Below, piece after piece: positions 17,716 through 26,440 of a stretch of 64,000 nucleotides of DNA. Made by a program: the position numbers and the translations under genes. Below the pieces are notes generated by a model that saw nothing but the letters and a program-made list of their open reading frames with translations, made no database searches and had not been told where the DNA came from. Position 1 is the first letter of the stretch. Each line of letters begins with the position of its first letter. This DNA comes from an uncultured Verrucomicrobiales bacterium (lineage in GTDB: Bacteria; Verrucomicrobiota; Verrucomicrobiia; Verrucomicrobiales; DEV007), in contig CAJXQE010000003.1 of the NCBI GenBank assembly GCA_913058215.1, positions 1-64,000 of the forward strand, read 5' to 3'.

Positions 17716-18720
17716 TCATTCAGAGGATACAGACTTCGTATTTCGTCGCCCCGTTATCTTCATTCCCACCCATACCAGCCCGGCAAGTAGGAACATGGCG
17801 GCGTATTCTGTGATCGGAATCCAGGTTATCTGATGAAACATTGCCATCCCGGTCGATCCATAAACGTAGAGGGCCCCGGCAATGTACAGGGAAAAGAAAG
17901 CCCAGCGTTGCCATAGCTTCAATCCCAAACCGTGCATCTGGGTAATGATAAACAGACCTGCGAATCCAAAGAAAAACATTGGCCACATCCCCTTGCCCTG
18001 ATTGATCGCAACCAGTGTTCCGTGAAACAAGACCAAAATCTCAAGGCTGAAAGTCCAGTATCGATTGATGTGGGCCCGGGTGAAAAACAGGCACCCCTGG
18101 AGTAAGAGCATGAACATATAGAAAAAACCGATCAAATGACCTGAAGAATTTTCCATGGGGTGAAACCAAAACGTATAGACAATGGCCCATGAGAAGATGA
18201 ATCCATGATATTTTCGAATGAACTGACCTGTGTTGGTCAGAAACGGAATTTTCTTTCCGAAGAAAACGCCCCGTCGTTGATTCTCCATGTGTAAAATCAG
18301 AACCAGCATGATAATGACTGACCACTGAGAGGACCAAACCGAAACATCTTGAGCTAATCCATCGTACCAAATCGCTGTTTGAAACACATGCCAAATTACG
18401 AATACGGCATTGCCAACTAAGGCGATGATATTTATTCCATGGAGCCCTTTGGTATAGGAGAGATTGGATTTCCGGGCTTTCCAAATCAAGCCCCACATAA
18501 ACCCCTGATGAATCAGGTAACTGATCCATGCGGACGCCTGAGTCACAACATTGGGAGTGGGTAATTTCCAATAATAGTGTGAGGCCCCGGTGTCAGGTGC
18601 AAAGTCGATCTGTGGCAAATAAGGCCGGATGAAATGAATCAAGCCGGTAAACAAGAGGCAAAACACAATTCCGCCCCACATTGCGAGATTGCTTGAAAGA
18701 GGATCTTTCCGGTCACTCAT
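17716..18720 (-). CDS. Polytopic integral membrane protein, unknown function
   Basis: I do not recognise the family. The 334-residue chain has about ten hydrophobic helices, for example GIVFCLLFTGLIHFI, INIIALVGNAVFVIWHVF, WSVIIMLVLILHM, LIGFFYMFMLLLQGCLFF, WPMFFFGFAGLFIITQ and YAAMFLLAGLVWVGM. Several conserved-looking His and Trp residues lie near helix ends (IWHVFQTAIWYDG, FHPMENSSGH, TQMHGLGL), which could suit heme or quinone binding. This is only a pattern. It stands alone between the DUF1552 operon and a sialate O-acetylesterase on the same strand, with 68 bp to the latter's stop. The ATG at 18720 is supported by a short cytoplasmic leader before the first helix. Confidence 0.8.
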   Translation of the reverse strand: MSDRKDPLSSNLAMWGGIVFCLLFTGLIHFIRPYLPQIDFAPDTGASHYYWKLPTPNVVTQASAWISYLIHQGFMWGLIWKARKSNLSYTKGLHGINIIALVGNAVFVIWHVFQTAIWYDGLAQDVSVWSSQWSVIIMLVLILHMENQRRGVFFGKKIPFLTNTGQFIRKYHGFIFSWAIVYTFWFHPMENSSGHLIGFFYMFMLLLQGCLFFTRAHINRYWTFSLEILVLFHGTLVAINQGKGMWPMFFFGFAGLFIITQMHGLGLKLWQRWAFFSLYIAGALYVYGSTGMAMFHQITWIPITEYAAMFLLAGLVWVGMKITGRRNTKSVSSE

Positions 18721-18787
18721 AGCTCTACGTGGAATATCAGCAGCTTCTAAAGCCCAATCGAATCACGCTTATTCGCTCGTTTGATCT

Positions 18788-20368
18788 TTACTTCGCGCTC
18801 TCAGTTGTGAAAGCCAGAGCAGGCAAGCCGGCTTTGTTAAAGAGGTTTGCCCACTGCCGTTTCTGAGCGAATCCGAATCGCACTTGCCTTGGCTCCGCAA
18901 GCGCTTCGCTCATCAGCACGACAATGTCGTCCCCTTCGATTTTTGCAGAGGCCCAGTGCCAGATGCCATCCTTTCCAGCCAGGGCAAATCCTTGCAGTTC
19001 ATCGCTGTGTTTTGCCACAAGCCCTTCACCTGCGTCGGAAAATGTCACGCTGACTTTGTTTCCACTGACGGAGTGGGATTTATAAATGGGACCATATCCA
19101 ACTACGCCGGCCTTTTTGTAAACGCGCTGCTCAGCTATTTCTGCAGCACGATTTCCGTATCCCCATTTATTGATGGGATGAATTCCCGATCCGAGATCGA
19201 TCCCAGGAACCATCCAGGCATTTTCATTATCCAACATGAGTCGAGTATAAAGAAAACGAGCTTCGCCACCCCGCGCTTCATTCACCGTTTCCGGGAGTTC
19301 TGAGAATTTGTCAGCCTCGCGCGTGATAGGACTCACATCTGAAAAGGCATTGCCAAAACCGCTAGGTTTTTGGACAAAAAGAAACGGGAAGTCTCCCTGT
19401 CCCCACAGCTCGCGCCACCCGCGAATAAGCTCCGTCATGGTCGCGTGTTGCCCCAGTCCTACGATACCTGTGCCGGATTCTCCCTGATCCCAAAGGACCC
19501 CGCGAATTCCGTATCCAACACTGGAACGGATATAGCGATCAAACAATCCGCCAGCCTTACCACCACGCGAAGATTCACCGGGAGCAGCAAGCGGGCGCGG
19601 CTTTCTGCCTCGTAGCTTTTCCCCCGCTGCTTCAGCTTCAGCAGCCTGCTTTTCCCAGGCTGCGATGGAAGCATCGAGCCGCGCCTGCGCTTTCTCTCGA
19701 TCCCACGTCTTGGCAAATTCCTTAATTTCGGCCTGGCACAACTCGCTCTCCGCCAAAAACTCGGCAGGAATCCACATCCCTGACGGAGTTCCTCCAACCG
19801 CCCCAACGATTAAACCGATCGGAATATTCAGATCACGATGAAGACGTTCACCGAAAGCGAAAAGAATCGCCGATGCCTTCGGAACGGCCTCAGGTCCTGC
19901 TTCCTGCCACTTAGGCTTCGGCCCTCCGTTCATTAGCCGAATCGAAGGAAATGGTGCCTTGGTCACCAGCTCTGCAAGCGTTGGGTCATTCTTCGCATAG
20001 CTTTCAACGCGTCCCGCCATGTTGGATTGCCCCGAGCCAACCCACACATCACCGACAAGCGCGTTCTGAATTTCCAACTGTTTCCCATCCCCCGATATCG
20101 TCATGACGCGACCTTCGCTGGAGGCTTTGAGCGGTTTCAAAACAGCTCGCCACTGGCCCGCATCATCGGCTTTCGCGGAAACTTTCTGTCCAGAAAAGGA
20201 AACAGAGACCTCCGAATTTGGCGCGGCCGTCCCCCAAACAGGAACATCAATGTCGCGTTGCAAAACCATGTGATCACTGAAGTGTGAATCGGGCTCAAGA
20301 CCATTGGCCGAATGAAAAGAAAGCGAAGCTGTGAGAGCTACCGCGAAGAATAGAATTGAAAACTTCAT
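18788..20368 (-). CDS. Sialate O-acetylesterase-like carbohydrate esterase
   Basis: This 526-residue secreted esterase starts with a signal peptide (ILFFAVALTASLSFHSANG). It has the full two-part architecture of bacterial sialate O-acetylesterases. An N-terminal beta-sandwich (HFSDHMVLQRDIDVPVWG, then GQWRAVLKPL) precedes an SGNH hydrolase domain with VWVGSGQSNMAGR as block I and GVLWDQGESG as block III. A C-terminal beta-domain follows (SVSGNKVSVTFSDAGEGL, then LQGFALAGKDG). An Ala/Glu/Lys-rich helical insertion (residues ~240-270) sits between blocks. Characterised relatives remove 9-O-acetyl groups from sialic acids, while others deacetylate plant or algal glycans. The open frame extends 18 codons upstream; ATG 20368 puts the signal peptide at the N-terminus. 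Confidence 0.92.
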   Translation of the reverse strand: MKFSILFFAVALTASLSFHSANGLEPDSHFSDHMVLQRDIDVPVWGTAAPNSEVSVSFSGQKVSAKADDAGQWRAVLKPLKASSEGRVMTISGDGKQLEIQNALVGDVWVGSGQSNMAGRVESYAKNDPTLAELVTKAPFPSIRLMNGGPKPKWQEAGPEAVPKASAILFAFGERLHRDLNIPIGLIVGAVGGTPSGMWIPAEFLAESELCQAEIKEFAKTWDREKAQARLDASIAAWEKQAAEAEAAGEKLRGRKPRPLAAPGESSRGGKAGGLFDRYIRSSVGYGIRGVLWDQGESGTGIVGLGQHATMTELIRGWRELWGQGDFPFLFVQKPSGFGNAFSDVSPITREADKFSELPETVNEARGGEARFLYTRLMLDNENAWMVPGIDLGSGIHPINKWGYGNRAAEIAEQRVYKKAGVVGYGPIYKSHSVSGNKVSVTFSDAGEGLVAKHSDELQGFALAGKDGIWHWASAKIEGDDIVVLMSEALAEPRQVRFGFAQKRQWANLFNKAGLPALAFTTESAK

Positions 20369-20475
20369 CTCTCGAACTTGCCAAATCAGCGGGCAGCCAG
20401 TCAACGAACAGGAACGGCGCATTCGAGACTCACTACCATCGAACTCGCGTGAGTAGACAGAGTCTGATCGTCAGC

Positions 20476-21474
20476 CTAAGGCAGCGAATGAAGCAAAGCG
20501 AGCGTTGCCCAGGCGGTGGCCGCACAGGAAATGAATTGATCAGGTCCGTGAGGAAATCCCGACTCATAGAATTCCTGGATCGGGCGACTGCGAGATATGA
20601 CATGCCAAGAGCCATCCTTCTCCTGCGAATCAATCAGGAACCGTATCCCTCTCTCGTGGACCTTTTCATCGCCCTTCAAACGACCAGTTTCCTGAAGCGC
20701 CACCAGAGCCGTCCCCGTCGCATAAGCGTCTCCCTTCAAATCGGCAAGCTGAGCCCAACTTCCATTCTTTCCCTGAAGCCCAATCAAGGCGCGCCCAGCC
20801 TCCTCAATACTAGAGCTGTCAGCCCCGGCGAGAGCCAGGCCACGCAGGCGAAAAACATGATCTTCCGTTGTCTTCGCCCCGGTTTCTATGAGCCATTCGC
20901 GAGCAGCTATTCGCCGCTTTTCGATGACTTCCCGCTTCTCGTCGAATCCATAGGCGTCCAACCCACGCAAGGCCAGAAAAGTTGAAGTGAACCGGCTCCC
21001 TTCCGATGGCGGGCGATTCGATTGAGCCGACCAGAAAGGCGTATCGGCATTCCGCTGGAGGAGGAAATCCACCACCGCATCGGTAAGGTCATCGCGAGGA
21101 TGCCCGGCCGCATCCAGAGCCCATAAGGCCGATCCTGCCGTATCCGCCTTACCACCCTGACCGATCCCTTTGAGGTAGTTGGATTGGCCTCGCTTCAAGT
21201 GGGCCACGGTGTGTTCGGTTTGGCCTTTCAAATGCTTCGCATCAATTTCGAATCCTCGAACCCGGGCTTCGACCAATACCAGGGTCGGCAAGCCTTCGTT
21301 GTGGCAGGTAAAACATTTCCGTCTCTCTGCTGAAACTCGTGACGCAGACACCAGCAGCGGCAGAGACTCTTCAATCGAAGCTCGAATCTGCCCTTTCAAA
21401 AGGCCATCCTCACTTCTGACGGCGGGCAGCATACCAAGAGTGAGAATAAGAATTCCGCCAACTACGACACGCAT
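20476..21474 (-). CDS. Alpha/alpha-toroid (squalene-cyclase-like) repeat protein with heme-c motif
   Basis: This exported protein of about 332 residues starts with a signal peptide (VVVGGILILTLGMLPAVRS). A CFTCH heme-binding motif follows near residue 54, preceded by ERRK. The rest consists of helical repeats of the prenyltransferase/squalene-hopene-cyclase toroid: SALWALDAAG, ALIGLQGKNGSWAQL, TGTALVALQETGRL, IRFLIDSQEKDGSWHV and CAATAWATLALLHSLP. The QKNGSW and QEKDGSW sequences are close to the QW motifs of cyclases, but the cyclase DxDD catalytic motif is not seen. Similar proteins with one cytochrome site occur in PVC genomes beside DUF1552/1592 sets; they may cap or present the cytochromes. 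A GTG at 21507 is an alternative start. Confidence 0.8.
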   Translation of the reverse strand: MRVVVGGILILTLGMLPAVRSEDGLLKGQIRASIEESLPLLVSASRVSAERRKCFTCHNEGLPTLVLVEARVRGFEIDAKHLKGQTEHTVAHLKRGQSNYLKGIGQGGKADTAGSALWALDAAGHPRDDLTDAVVDFLLQRNADTPFWSAQSNRPPSEGSRFTSTFLALRGLDAYGFDEKREVIEKRRIAAREWLIETGAKTTEDHVFRLRGLALAGADSSSIEEAGRALIGLQGKNGSWAQLADLKGDAYATGTALVALQETGRLKGDEKVHERGIRFLIDSQEKDGSWHVISRSRPIQEFYESGFPHGPDQFISCAATAWATLALLHSLP

Positions 21475-21649
21475 AACGTCACTATGACTCAAAATCGAAT
21501 CACTCACGAGACTTTGTCATCAGAGTCCGCGAATCGGTCCGGGCGTCTAATTCTCATTCCTCCTGGCTAGCACACCCATCTCATTCACATAGGCAGTATC
21601 GCCTTTTGATATCGAGTCTCCTAGAAGAGAAACTCCGGGCCGTGTTTGG

Positions 21650-22801
21650 CTAATCCCTCTGAATTGAATGCTGCAGCACCGGTATCACGGCCGCTTGCGC
21701 CCGGGAACCCGGCAAAGTCCAGCAGCCAGCCACCGAAACACCCTTCTCCAGATCAACCGCCAACCATGCCCGGTGCGATCCGAGCGAACCTGAATGTGAA
21801 AGCCGGATTGTCTCACCGTTTCTCTTCATTACTTTCCAGCCGAGTCCATACTGACTCTGTTTACTTCGCGGATTTCCCGCATCCCGAATCATCTCTTTTG
21901 GCACGCCCAGGAAATGGGTGCCGTTCCCCTTCCATCCTTCACTGATTGCTATTCCAAAGAGAGTCATCTCTTCCGCAGTAGTATAGAGACTTCCTCCTAT
22001 CAGGGGAAGTCGATGGTTCTGGCCCAGCCGATGCGGTGACATTTTTTCAGGAACACCCGTCGCGATTTCATCGAGCGGAAATTTTACGGCAGGAAAGTAG
22101 GTCGTTCTCGTCATACCCAAGGGCCGACAAACCCTTTCCTGAAGGAGTAACTCAAATGACTTTTCAGTCACGAGTTCCGCAACCCTGCCAAGCAGACAAT
22201 AGCCTGCGCCGCTGTAGGCATATGCACTTCCGGGGTTCGCACTCAATGATGATAAAGCGATTCCATCAACCGATTCTTCGAGGCTCAATCGGAAGTCACG
22301 AATCCACTTCGACTCCCGGAGAGTCATCCTCGATTTCTGGCTGTAGATTCCAGCCCGATGGGAAAGCAATTCCTCCACCGTCGGGGAACGGGCCGCCAAT
22401 CCCCCACCCTTTACCATAACTGAACCATAGGCGGGAATCCACCGACTGATGGGATCATCCAACTGTATCGGAATGTCCCCGTCCGCGATCAGAGACAAGG
22501 CACAAGCAGAAGCGAATGGTTTGGAACAGGAAGCCACGAGGAAGAGAGTTTCCGCGTCGACCTTCTTCTCGCTTCCTGCTGAGACGGTTCCAAACTTACC
22601 TGAATACAGAATCCCTGATGAGTCTCGGATCGCCACCTGAAGCCCAATCACCTCACCGCGTTTTGCCAGGCCATCCAGTTCATCACCAAGAGATTTAAAC
22701 CCCTCCTGACTCAATGCTCCAATCGGTGAGATAGCGAGCAGCACCGAGGCTCCAACGGAGAGCATGGCAGCTGACGGAGCTGAGAGCGGATCTAGATTCA
22801 T
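21650..22801 (-). CDS. Serine beta-lactamase-fold hydrolase (class C-like / esterase)
   Basis: This is a secreted beta-lactamase-family protein of about 383 residues. The SxxK nucleophile motif is SCSK at residues 91-94. The second motif is YSG (AYAYSGAGYC), which replaces the YxN of true class C enzymes, and the third is HSG (RLSHSGSLGS) in place of KTG. This combination is typical of the wider class C/esterase/DD-peptidase group, so activity against beta-lactams is uncertain. A signal peptide (LSVGASVLLAISPIGALS) follows the start. The gene is divergent from a BlaI-type repressor and a BlaR-like protease, with 253 bp between start codons. That is the layout of inducible beta-lactamase loci. 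An upstream in-frame start at 22855 is less likely. Confidence 0.88.
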   Translation of the reverse strand: MNLDPLSAPSAAMLSVGASVLLAISPIGALSQEGFKSLGDELDGLAKRGEVIGLQVAIRDSSGILYSGKFGTVSAGSEKKVDAETLFLVASCSKPFASACALSLIADGDIPIQLDDPISRWIPAYGSVMVKGGGLAARSPTVEELLSHRAGIYSQKSRMTLRESKWIRDFRLSLEESVDGIALSSLSANPGSAYAYSGAGYCLLGRVAELVTEKSFELLLQERVCRPLGMTRTTYFPAVKFPLDEIATGVPEKMSPHRLGQNHRLPLIGGSLYTTAEEMTLFGIAISEGWKGNGTHFLGVPKEMIRDAGNPRSKQSQYGLGWKVMKRNGETIRLSHSGSLGSHRAWLAVDLEKGVSVAGCWTLPGSRAQAAVIPVLQHSIQRD

Positions 22802-22987
22802 GAGCTGATCATAGAATACAAGCGAGCTCACTTCCGAGAACAAACCAGTACGCACTCAAGTGGAGTTTTTGAATTTCATGAGTGCTAAGGAATTGAGGTA
22901 GGGCGACCGAGGGTTTCGTAGCGTAAAGCGACACACACCAAAAAGCGAAACCTTGTCAGCAGGACCTTCTCAATGGAGTGCAATCCC

Positions 22988-23009
22988 AAAAACCAAAAAA
23001 TCAGTTTTT
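22988..23009. promoter_or_regulatory. Upstream BlaI-like operator
   Basis: This imperfect 22-bp palindrome has arms AAAAACCAA and TCAGTTTTT around four A residues. Each arm differs by one base from the arms of the operator at 23029-23050. Its start is 41 bp from that operator, close to four helical turns, so two repressor dimers could bind the same DNA face on either side of the promoter. Confidence 0.6.
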
Positions 23010-23012
23010 AAA

Positions 23013-23040
23013 TTGACACCGACCGTTTAAAAACTAATAT
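23013..23040 (+). promoter_or_regulatory. Promoter of the blaI-like gene
   Basis: TTGACA (23013-23018) is a perfect -35 box. After a 16-bp spacer comes TAATAT (23035-23040) as a -10 box, lying inside the downstream operator. A transcript would start near 23047, only about 8 nt before the ATG at 23055. The message would be nearly leaderless, which agrees with the absence of a ribosome binding site. Repressor bound at 23029-23050 would block this promoter directly. Confidence 0.65.
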
Positions 23041-23050
23041 TTTAGTTTTT
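23029..23050. promoter_or_regulatory. Main BlaI-like operator
   Basis: This is a perfect inverted repeat with 9-bp arms, AAAAACTAA and TTAGTTTTT, around TATT. It covers the -10 box and ends 4 bp before the repressor's start codon. Position and symmetry fit a binding site for the winged-helix dimer encoded directly downstream. Confidence 0.7.
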
Positions 23051-23054
23051 AGAA

Positions 23055-23444
23055 ATGAGTGAAACACATCTGAGTCGACGCGAGCGACAAATCTTAAGGG
23101 TGATCTATCGCTTGAATCAAGCCACGGTGATCCAGGTCCAGGAAGAGATGGAAGACGCGCCTTCTCTCAATGCGGTGAGAACAATGATTCAGATCCTGGA
23201 AACAAAGGGCCATCTGAAGCGAAAGAAAAAGGGCCGGGAATTTGTTTACTCCCCTTCAAAGAATCGGGTTTCGGCAGGATTTTCTGAATTGCAGGGTGTC
23301 CTCGAAACTTTTTTCGGCGATTCCATCGAGCAGGCCCTGGCTGCGCATTTGTCGAAGGGAAAGGCAAAAATCTCAGATGGAGAATACGACCGTTTGACGG
23401 AGCTCATCGAAAAAGCGCGGGAATCCGAAGGAGAAAAATCCTAG
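23055..23444 (+). CDS. blaI: BlaI/MecI-family transcriptional repressor
   Basis: This 129-residue protein is a penicillinase-repressor-type regulator. Residues 5-70 form the winged helix (LSRRERQILRVIYRLNQATV, VQEEMEDAPSLNAVRTMIQ, LETKGHLKRKKKGREFVYSP), with the recognition helix around SLNAVRTM. The C-terminal half (residues 75-125) is the helical dimerisation region that carries the protease-sensitive site in known members. It precedes the M56 protease gene by 9 bp, and two palindromic operators lie just upstream, one over its own promoter. Autorepression is therefore likely. Known relatives are inactivated when a BlaR1/MecR1 protease senses cell-wall antibiotics. Here the sensor differs (see the next gene). 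Confidence 0.93.
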   Translation: MSETHLSRRERQILRVIYRLNQATVIQVQEEMEDAPSLNAVRTMIQILETKGHLKRKKKGREFVYSPSKNRVSAGFSELQGVLETFFGDSIEQALAAHLSKGKAKISDGEYDRLTELIEKARESEGEKS

Positions 23445-23453
23445 GCAGTCAAT

Positions 23454-25403
23454 ATGGAAGCTCACAATATATTATTGGAATGGGGAGTTCGTAGCTCGCT
23501 TGCGATTGCCCTGGTCGCAATCATCTTATTTTTCAGCGGCGGAAAATACCTCGCTCCCAAAACACGTTTCAACGTTTGGTTTGGAAGCCTCGTCGCGGTA
23601 TCCGGACTCATCTTCGCAATGAGTTGGCTGCCTGAATGGAGAATTCTGGATCCAGGCGCACAGGATTCAAGCAACTCGATTGCACCCTTTGGAATCTCAA
23701 ATGAAACGAAGCCGGTAGCCACAGATATAAAAGATGAGATCGGAAATTCGAATCTCAGAAATAGTGATGAGCGAGACTCATCCGAAATGCAATTCCCCTG
23801 GTTGCTCGCGATTTGGTTGGTGGGAATCGTGCTTCTTATCGTGCGATTGCTGACGAGCTTCTATCTCTTGAGCCGAAATCATCAGCCCGTCTCAGAAGGT
23901 CACGCCGGCTTGGGACTGTGCGAAGAACTCTGTCAGGAAATCGGACTTCAGTCGCCCGTTCAATTGGTCGAAGGTGAAGGGTCGGCAATGACGTGGGGAA
24001 TTTTCCGACCGAAGATATCCCTGCCGAAGGCGGCAGTCGACTGGCCGGAGGAACGCCTTGAAATGGTGCTTCGGCACGAGATCGCTCATTTGAAACGGCG
24101 TGATCCCCTTTTGCTTGCGCTATCCCAGATTGTCGCCGCAGCAGCGTGGTTTCATCCCGGTATCTGGATCATAACGAAACGTCTTAGCGTTGAAAGGGAA
24201 TCAGCGACGGATGAATTGGTACTCGCTCAGGGAATTCGCCCTTCCAGCTATGCGACAGCGATTCTGGAGCTTTCCGTTCTTTCGCCAGCAAAAGCTCGTA
24301 GCGGAGTTCCATCGCTTGCGCTTTGCGGCATGAGTGACAGCGCGAATTCAAAATCAGATGTCGAGAAGCGGGTTAAGCGAGTGCTCGATCCGCCCCCGGG
24401 TGATAAGGGGAAGTTTGTGAAAGGTGTATCACTCTTGATCCTTGGTCTGATTGTTGCAGCCGGGCTTTTGGCCTTTGTGATTTCCAGGAAGAAGCCGACA
24501 TCGGAAGTGTTCGATTCGCCTATAACGATCGTGATTGACGCCGGACATGGAAGCCATGACTTCGGTGGAAAAACTGACAAGGCAATCGAAAAAAACCTGG
24601 CTCTCGATATCTCCAAACGAGTCGAACTGAAACTCAGATCATCCGGAAACAAGGTGGTGATGACGCGCAATGATGACACTTTTCTCACACTGGACCAGCG
24701 GATGGAAATTGCGAACCAGAGTGATCAGCCGGCCGTGATGGTATCCATCCACTGTAACTCCTCTTCGAAGGGAACTACCCGGGGAATCGAATGTTACACC
24801 GGAGGATTGATTAGCGAGGCTAACGAGTTGTCTGAGGCCCTGGGTGGAACGATATTAAGAAATTCGGTTGCTGAAACAGGGGCTGTTGATCGGGGACTGA
24901 AGAAAAGTAGTCGTATTAAATTCTTTCGATCCCGAACGGTACCGACTGTGTTGATCGAATGCGGATTCATCACTCATCCTGACGAGGTCGTAGATCTCAC
25001 AAATCCCGAATATCGTGAGAAACTCGCAGTTGGAATTACCAATGGAGTGATTGAATTTTTGTCGGCTACTCCGGTTGAAAGCAGATCGACCACCGTGAAC
25101 GTGACAGAGGCGATTGTTCCAGCCGAAACAAAATTGGAACCAGATAACGAGGGCGGGAAAAAAGATCCGAGCGATCTTTGGTATCGAAGTTTTTTGCGAT
25201 GGAAAAAAGCGGAGAGCCACGAGAAAGGGAGCAAACCACTGGCGGCGCTGAATGAATACAGTGAAGCCAAAAACATGATGGTCGGTCTGTATCAGGATTT
25301 CCCCGACTTCCAGCCGGAGATCGTTCCGAAGCGACTAGAGCTTTTGTCTGAGAAGATTGTGGAATTGAAGGACCGCCTGCAGAATGAGGATACTGATCAG
25401 TGA
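23454..25403 (+). CDS. BlaR1-like M56 protease fused to a peptidoglycan amidase (Amidase_3)
   Basis: This 649-residue protein has BlaR1 topology. Transmembrane helices lie at ~16-31, 40-58 and 112-135, then a cytoplasmic M56 zinc-protease domain (HEIAH at 208-212, with ERESATDE as the downstream Glu ligand region), then a fourth helix (~325-345). The periplasmic part is not the usual penicillin-binding sensor but a complete Amidase_3 (N-acetylmuramoyl-L-alanine amidase) domain, residues ~355-545. It has zinc ligands His365 (DAGHG), Glu379 and His433 (SIHCN) and catalytic Glu502 (LIECGF), all intact. A helical tail (residues 560-640) carries W and P landmarks of a TPR-like tail seen in PVC proteins. 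It is co-transcribed with blaI. I infer a sensor that binds or cuts wall fragments and then cleaves the repressor. Confidence 0.92.
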   Translation: MEAHNILLEWGVRSSLAIALVAIILFFSGGKYLAPKTRFNVWFGSLVAVSGLIFAMSWLPEWRILDPGAQDSSNSIAPFGISNETKPVATDIKDEIGNSNLRNSDERDSSEMQFPWLLAIWLVGIVLLIVRLLTSFYLLSRNHQPVSEGHAGLGLCEELCQEIGLQSPVQLVEGEGSAMTWGIFRPKISLPKAAVDWPEERLEMVLRHEIAHLKRRDPLLLALSQIVAAAAWFHPGIWIITKRLSVERESATDELVLAQGIRPSSYATAILELSVLSPAKARSGVPSLALCGMSDSANSKSDVEKRVKRVLDPPPGDKGKFVKGVSLLILGLIVAAGLLAFVISRKKPTSEVFDSPITIVIDAGHGSHDFGGKTDKAIEKNLALDISKRVELKLRSSGNKVVMTRNDDTFLTLDQRMEIANQSDQPAVMVSIHCNSSSKGTTRGIECYTGGLISEANELSEALGGTILRNSVAETGAVDRGLKKSSRIKFFRSRTVPTVLIECGFITHPDEVVDLTNPEYREKLAVGITNGVIEFLSATPVESRSTTVNVTEAIVPAETKLEPDNEGGKKDPSDLWYRSFLRWKKAESHEKGSKPLAALNEYSEAKNMMVGLYQDFPDFQPEIVPKRLELLSEKIVELKDRLQNEDTDQ

Positions 25404-25560
25404 GGAGTGACGTCGCATTAAGGGGCGGCCGGACTATCCAAGTGCAGGTGGAGGCTGTCCCCTTGGACGATATTCTTACCTGGCCCGCTCTTCCCTGAAT
25501 GCAGTTATTGATAGACCGCCCAATCTCGAACCCCGGTATTGCAGAGGGTCACCCGCATCG

Positions 25561-26322
25561 CTAAAGGCTTCCAGTTGTGACGCCTAGAATGAAATTCATT
25601 TCGTCCTCAAATTCCTCAGGAGAAACCGTGTCCTGAACGAGGGCCGACAGAGACTTCTGAAACCTCGTGCGAAGGGCAATCATTTTCTGTTTCACGTTTT
25701 CCTCAGATGTCTGAAGCTTCAGTGCAATCTCCCTGTAGGTAATGCGATCCGCTTCGCTGGATCTTCCGCTAAGATTACGAATGAGAAGTTGGAACTCCTC
25801 GAGCTTCCCCTTCTCATTGTAGGCCCCTGATAGATTAGCCATCACCTTTTGGATAATTGACTCCGCCCATTCCCGATCAAAGGCGAGGTCAGGCGAATCG
25901 TGATTTTGGGCTCCTGAATCATACAGACTTTGAGCAAGATCAAAATCCATCGAAATATGAGTGATGGCCTTCGGTCCTCCCCTCTTTTGTGCCGACTCCT
26001 TCCGATATTCCTTCTTCCGAAAGCGATCAAGAATCGTTTTGAGATAGGAGCGCAGTTTGGCGCGACCGGGTTCCCATTTAACCAGTTGTCCCTGCGAAAT
26101 CAGTTGGGTAAGAGAGAATTCCTGAACGAGGTCTGATGCATCGTGATGGCTTTCTCCCTGAGCTCTCATGAAAACGTACATTGAGTTCCAATACCGATTG
26201 AGGAATTCCTCCATCGCCTTCTTGGACTCAAGGGGATTGTCCGACTGCAGTCTCTGATGAAGCGTCAGGCTGGTATTGGGGAATTGCTGTGGCTGCCCGT
26301 CGCCTGAATCGGAATCGCTCAT
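25561..26322 (-). CDS. ECF-type RNA polymerase sigma factor
   Basis: This 253-residue sigma factor has a region 2 with YVFMRAQGESHHDASDLVQEF (residues ~49-69) and KWEPGRAKLRSYLKTILDRF. A region 4 helix-turn-helix (TYREIALKLQTSEENVKQKMIALRTRF) lies at ~195-220. The linker between sigma 2 and sigma 4 is long and contains an AFDREWAESIIQKV helix. This is the style of the large ECF groups expanded in Planctomycetes and Verrucomicrobia that are encoded near Ser/Thr kinases. It lies 118 bp downstream of the giant kinase on the same strand, and no FecR-like anti-sigma gene is adjacent. Control by phosphorylation is a reasonable inference. Confidence 0.93.
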   Translation of the reverse strand: MSDSDSGDGQPQQFPNTSLTLHQRLQSDNPLESKKAMEEFLNRYWNSMYVFMRAQGESHHDASDLVQEFSLTQLISQGQLVKWEPGRAKLRSYLKTILDRFRKKEYRKESAQKRGGPKAITHISMDFDLAQSLYDSGAQNHDSPDLAFDREWAESIIQKVMANLSGAYNEKGKLEEFQLLIRNLSGRSSEADRITYREIALKLQTSEENVKQKMIALRTRFQKSLSALVQDTVSPEEFEDEMNFILGVTTGSL

Positions 26323-26440
26323 AGAATCTTTTTTCTAGCTCTTACACAAGTACAACTACCTGCTCCTTGAAGCGAAATCAATCGAATCAAAGGGTCCAGA
26401 TCGATCCGGAGAGACGGAAAAGACAGCCGCCGGGAATATC

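Noticed and set aside
22912-22952. GGTTTCG...CGAAACC inverted repeat in the blaI-lactamase intergenic region.
   Set aside because: Seven-base arms with a 27-bp spacer; could be chance and does not match the operator pair near blaI.
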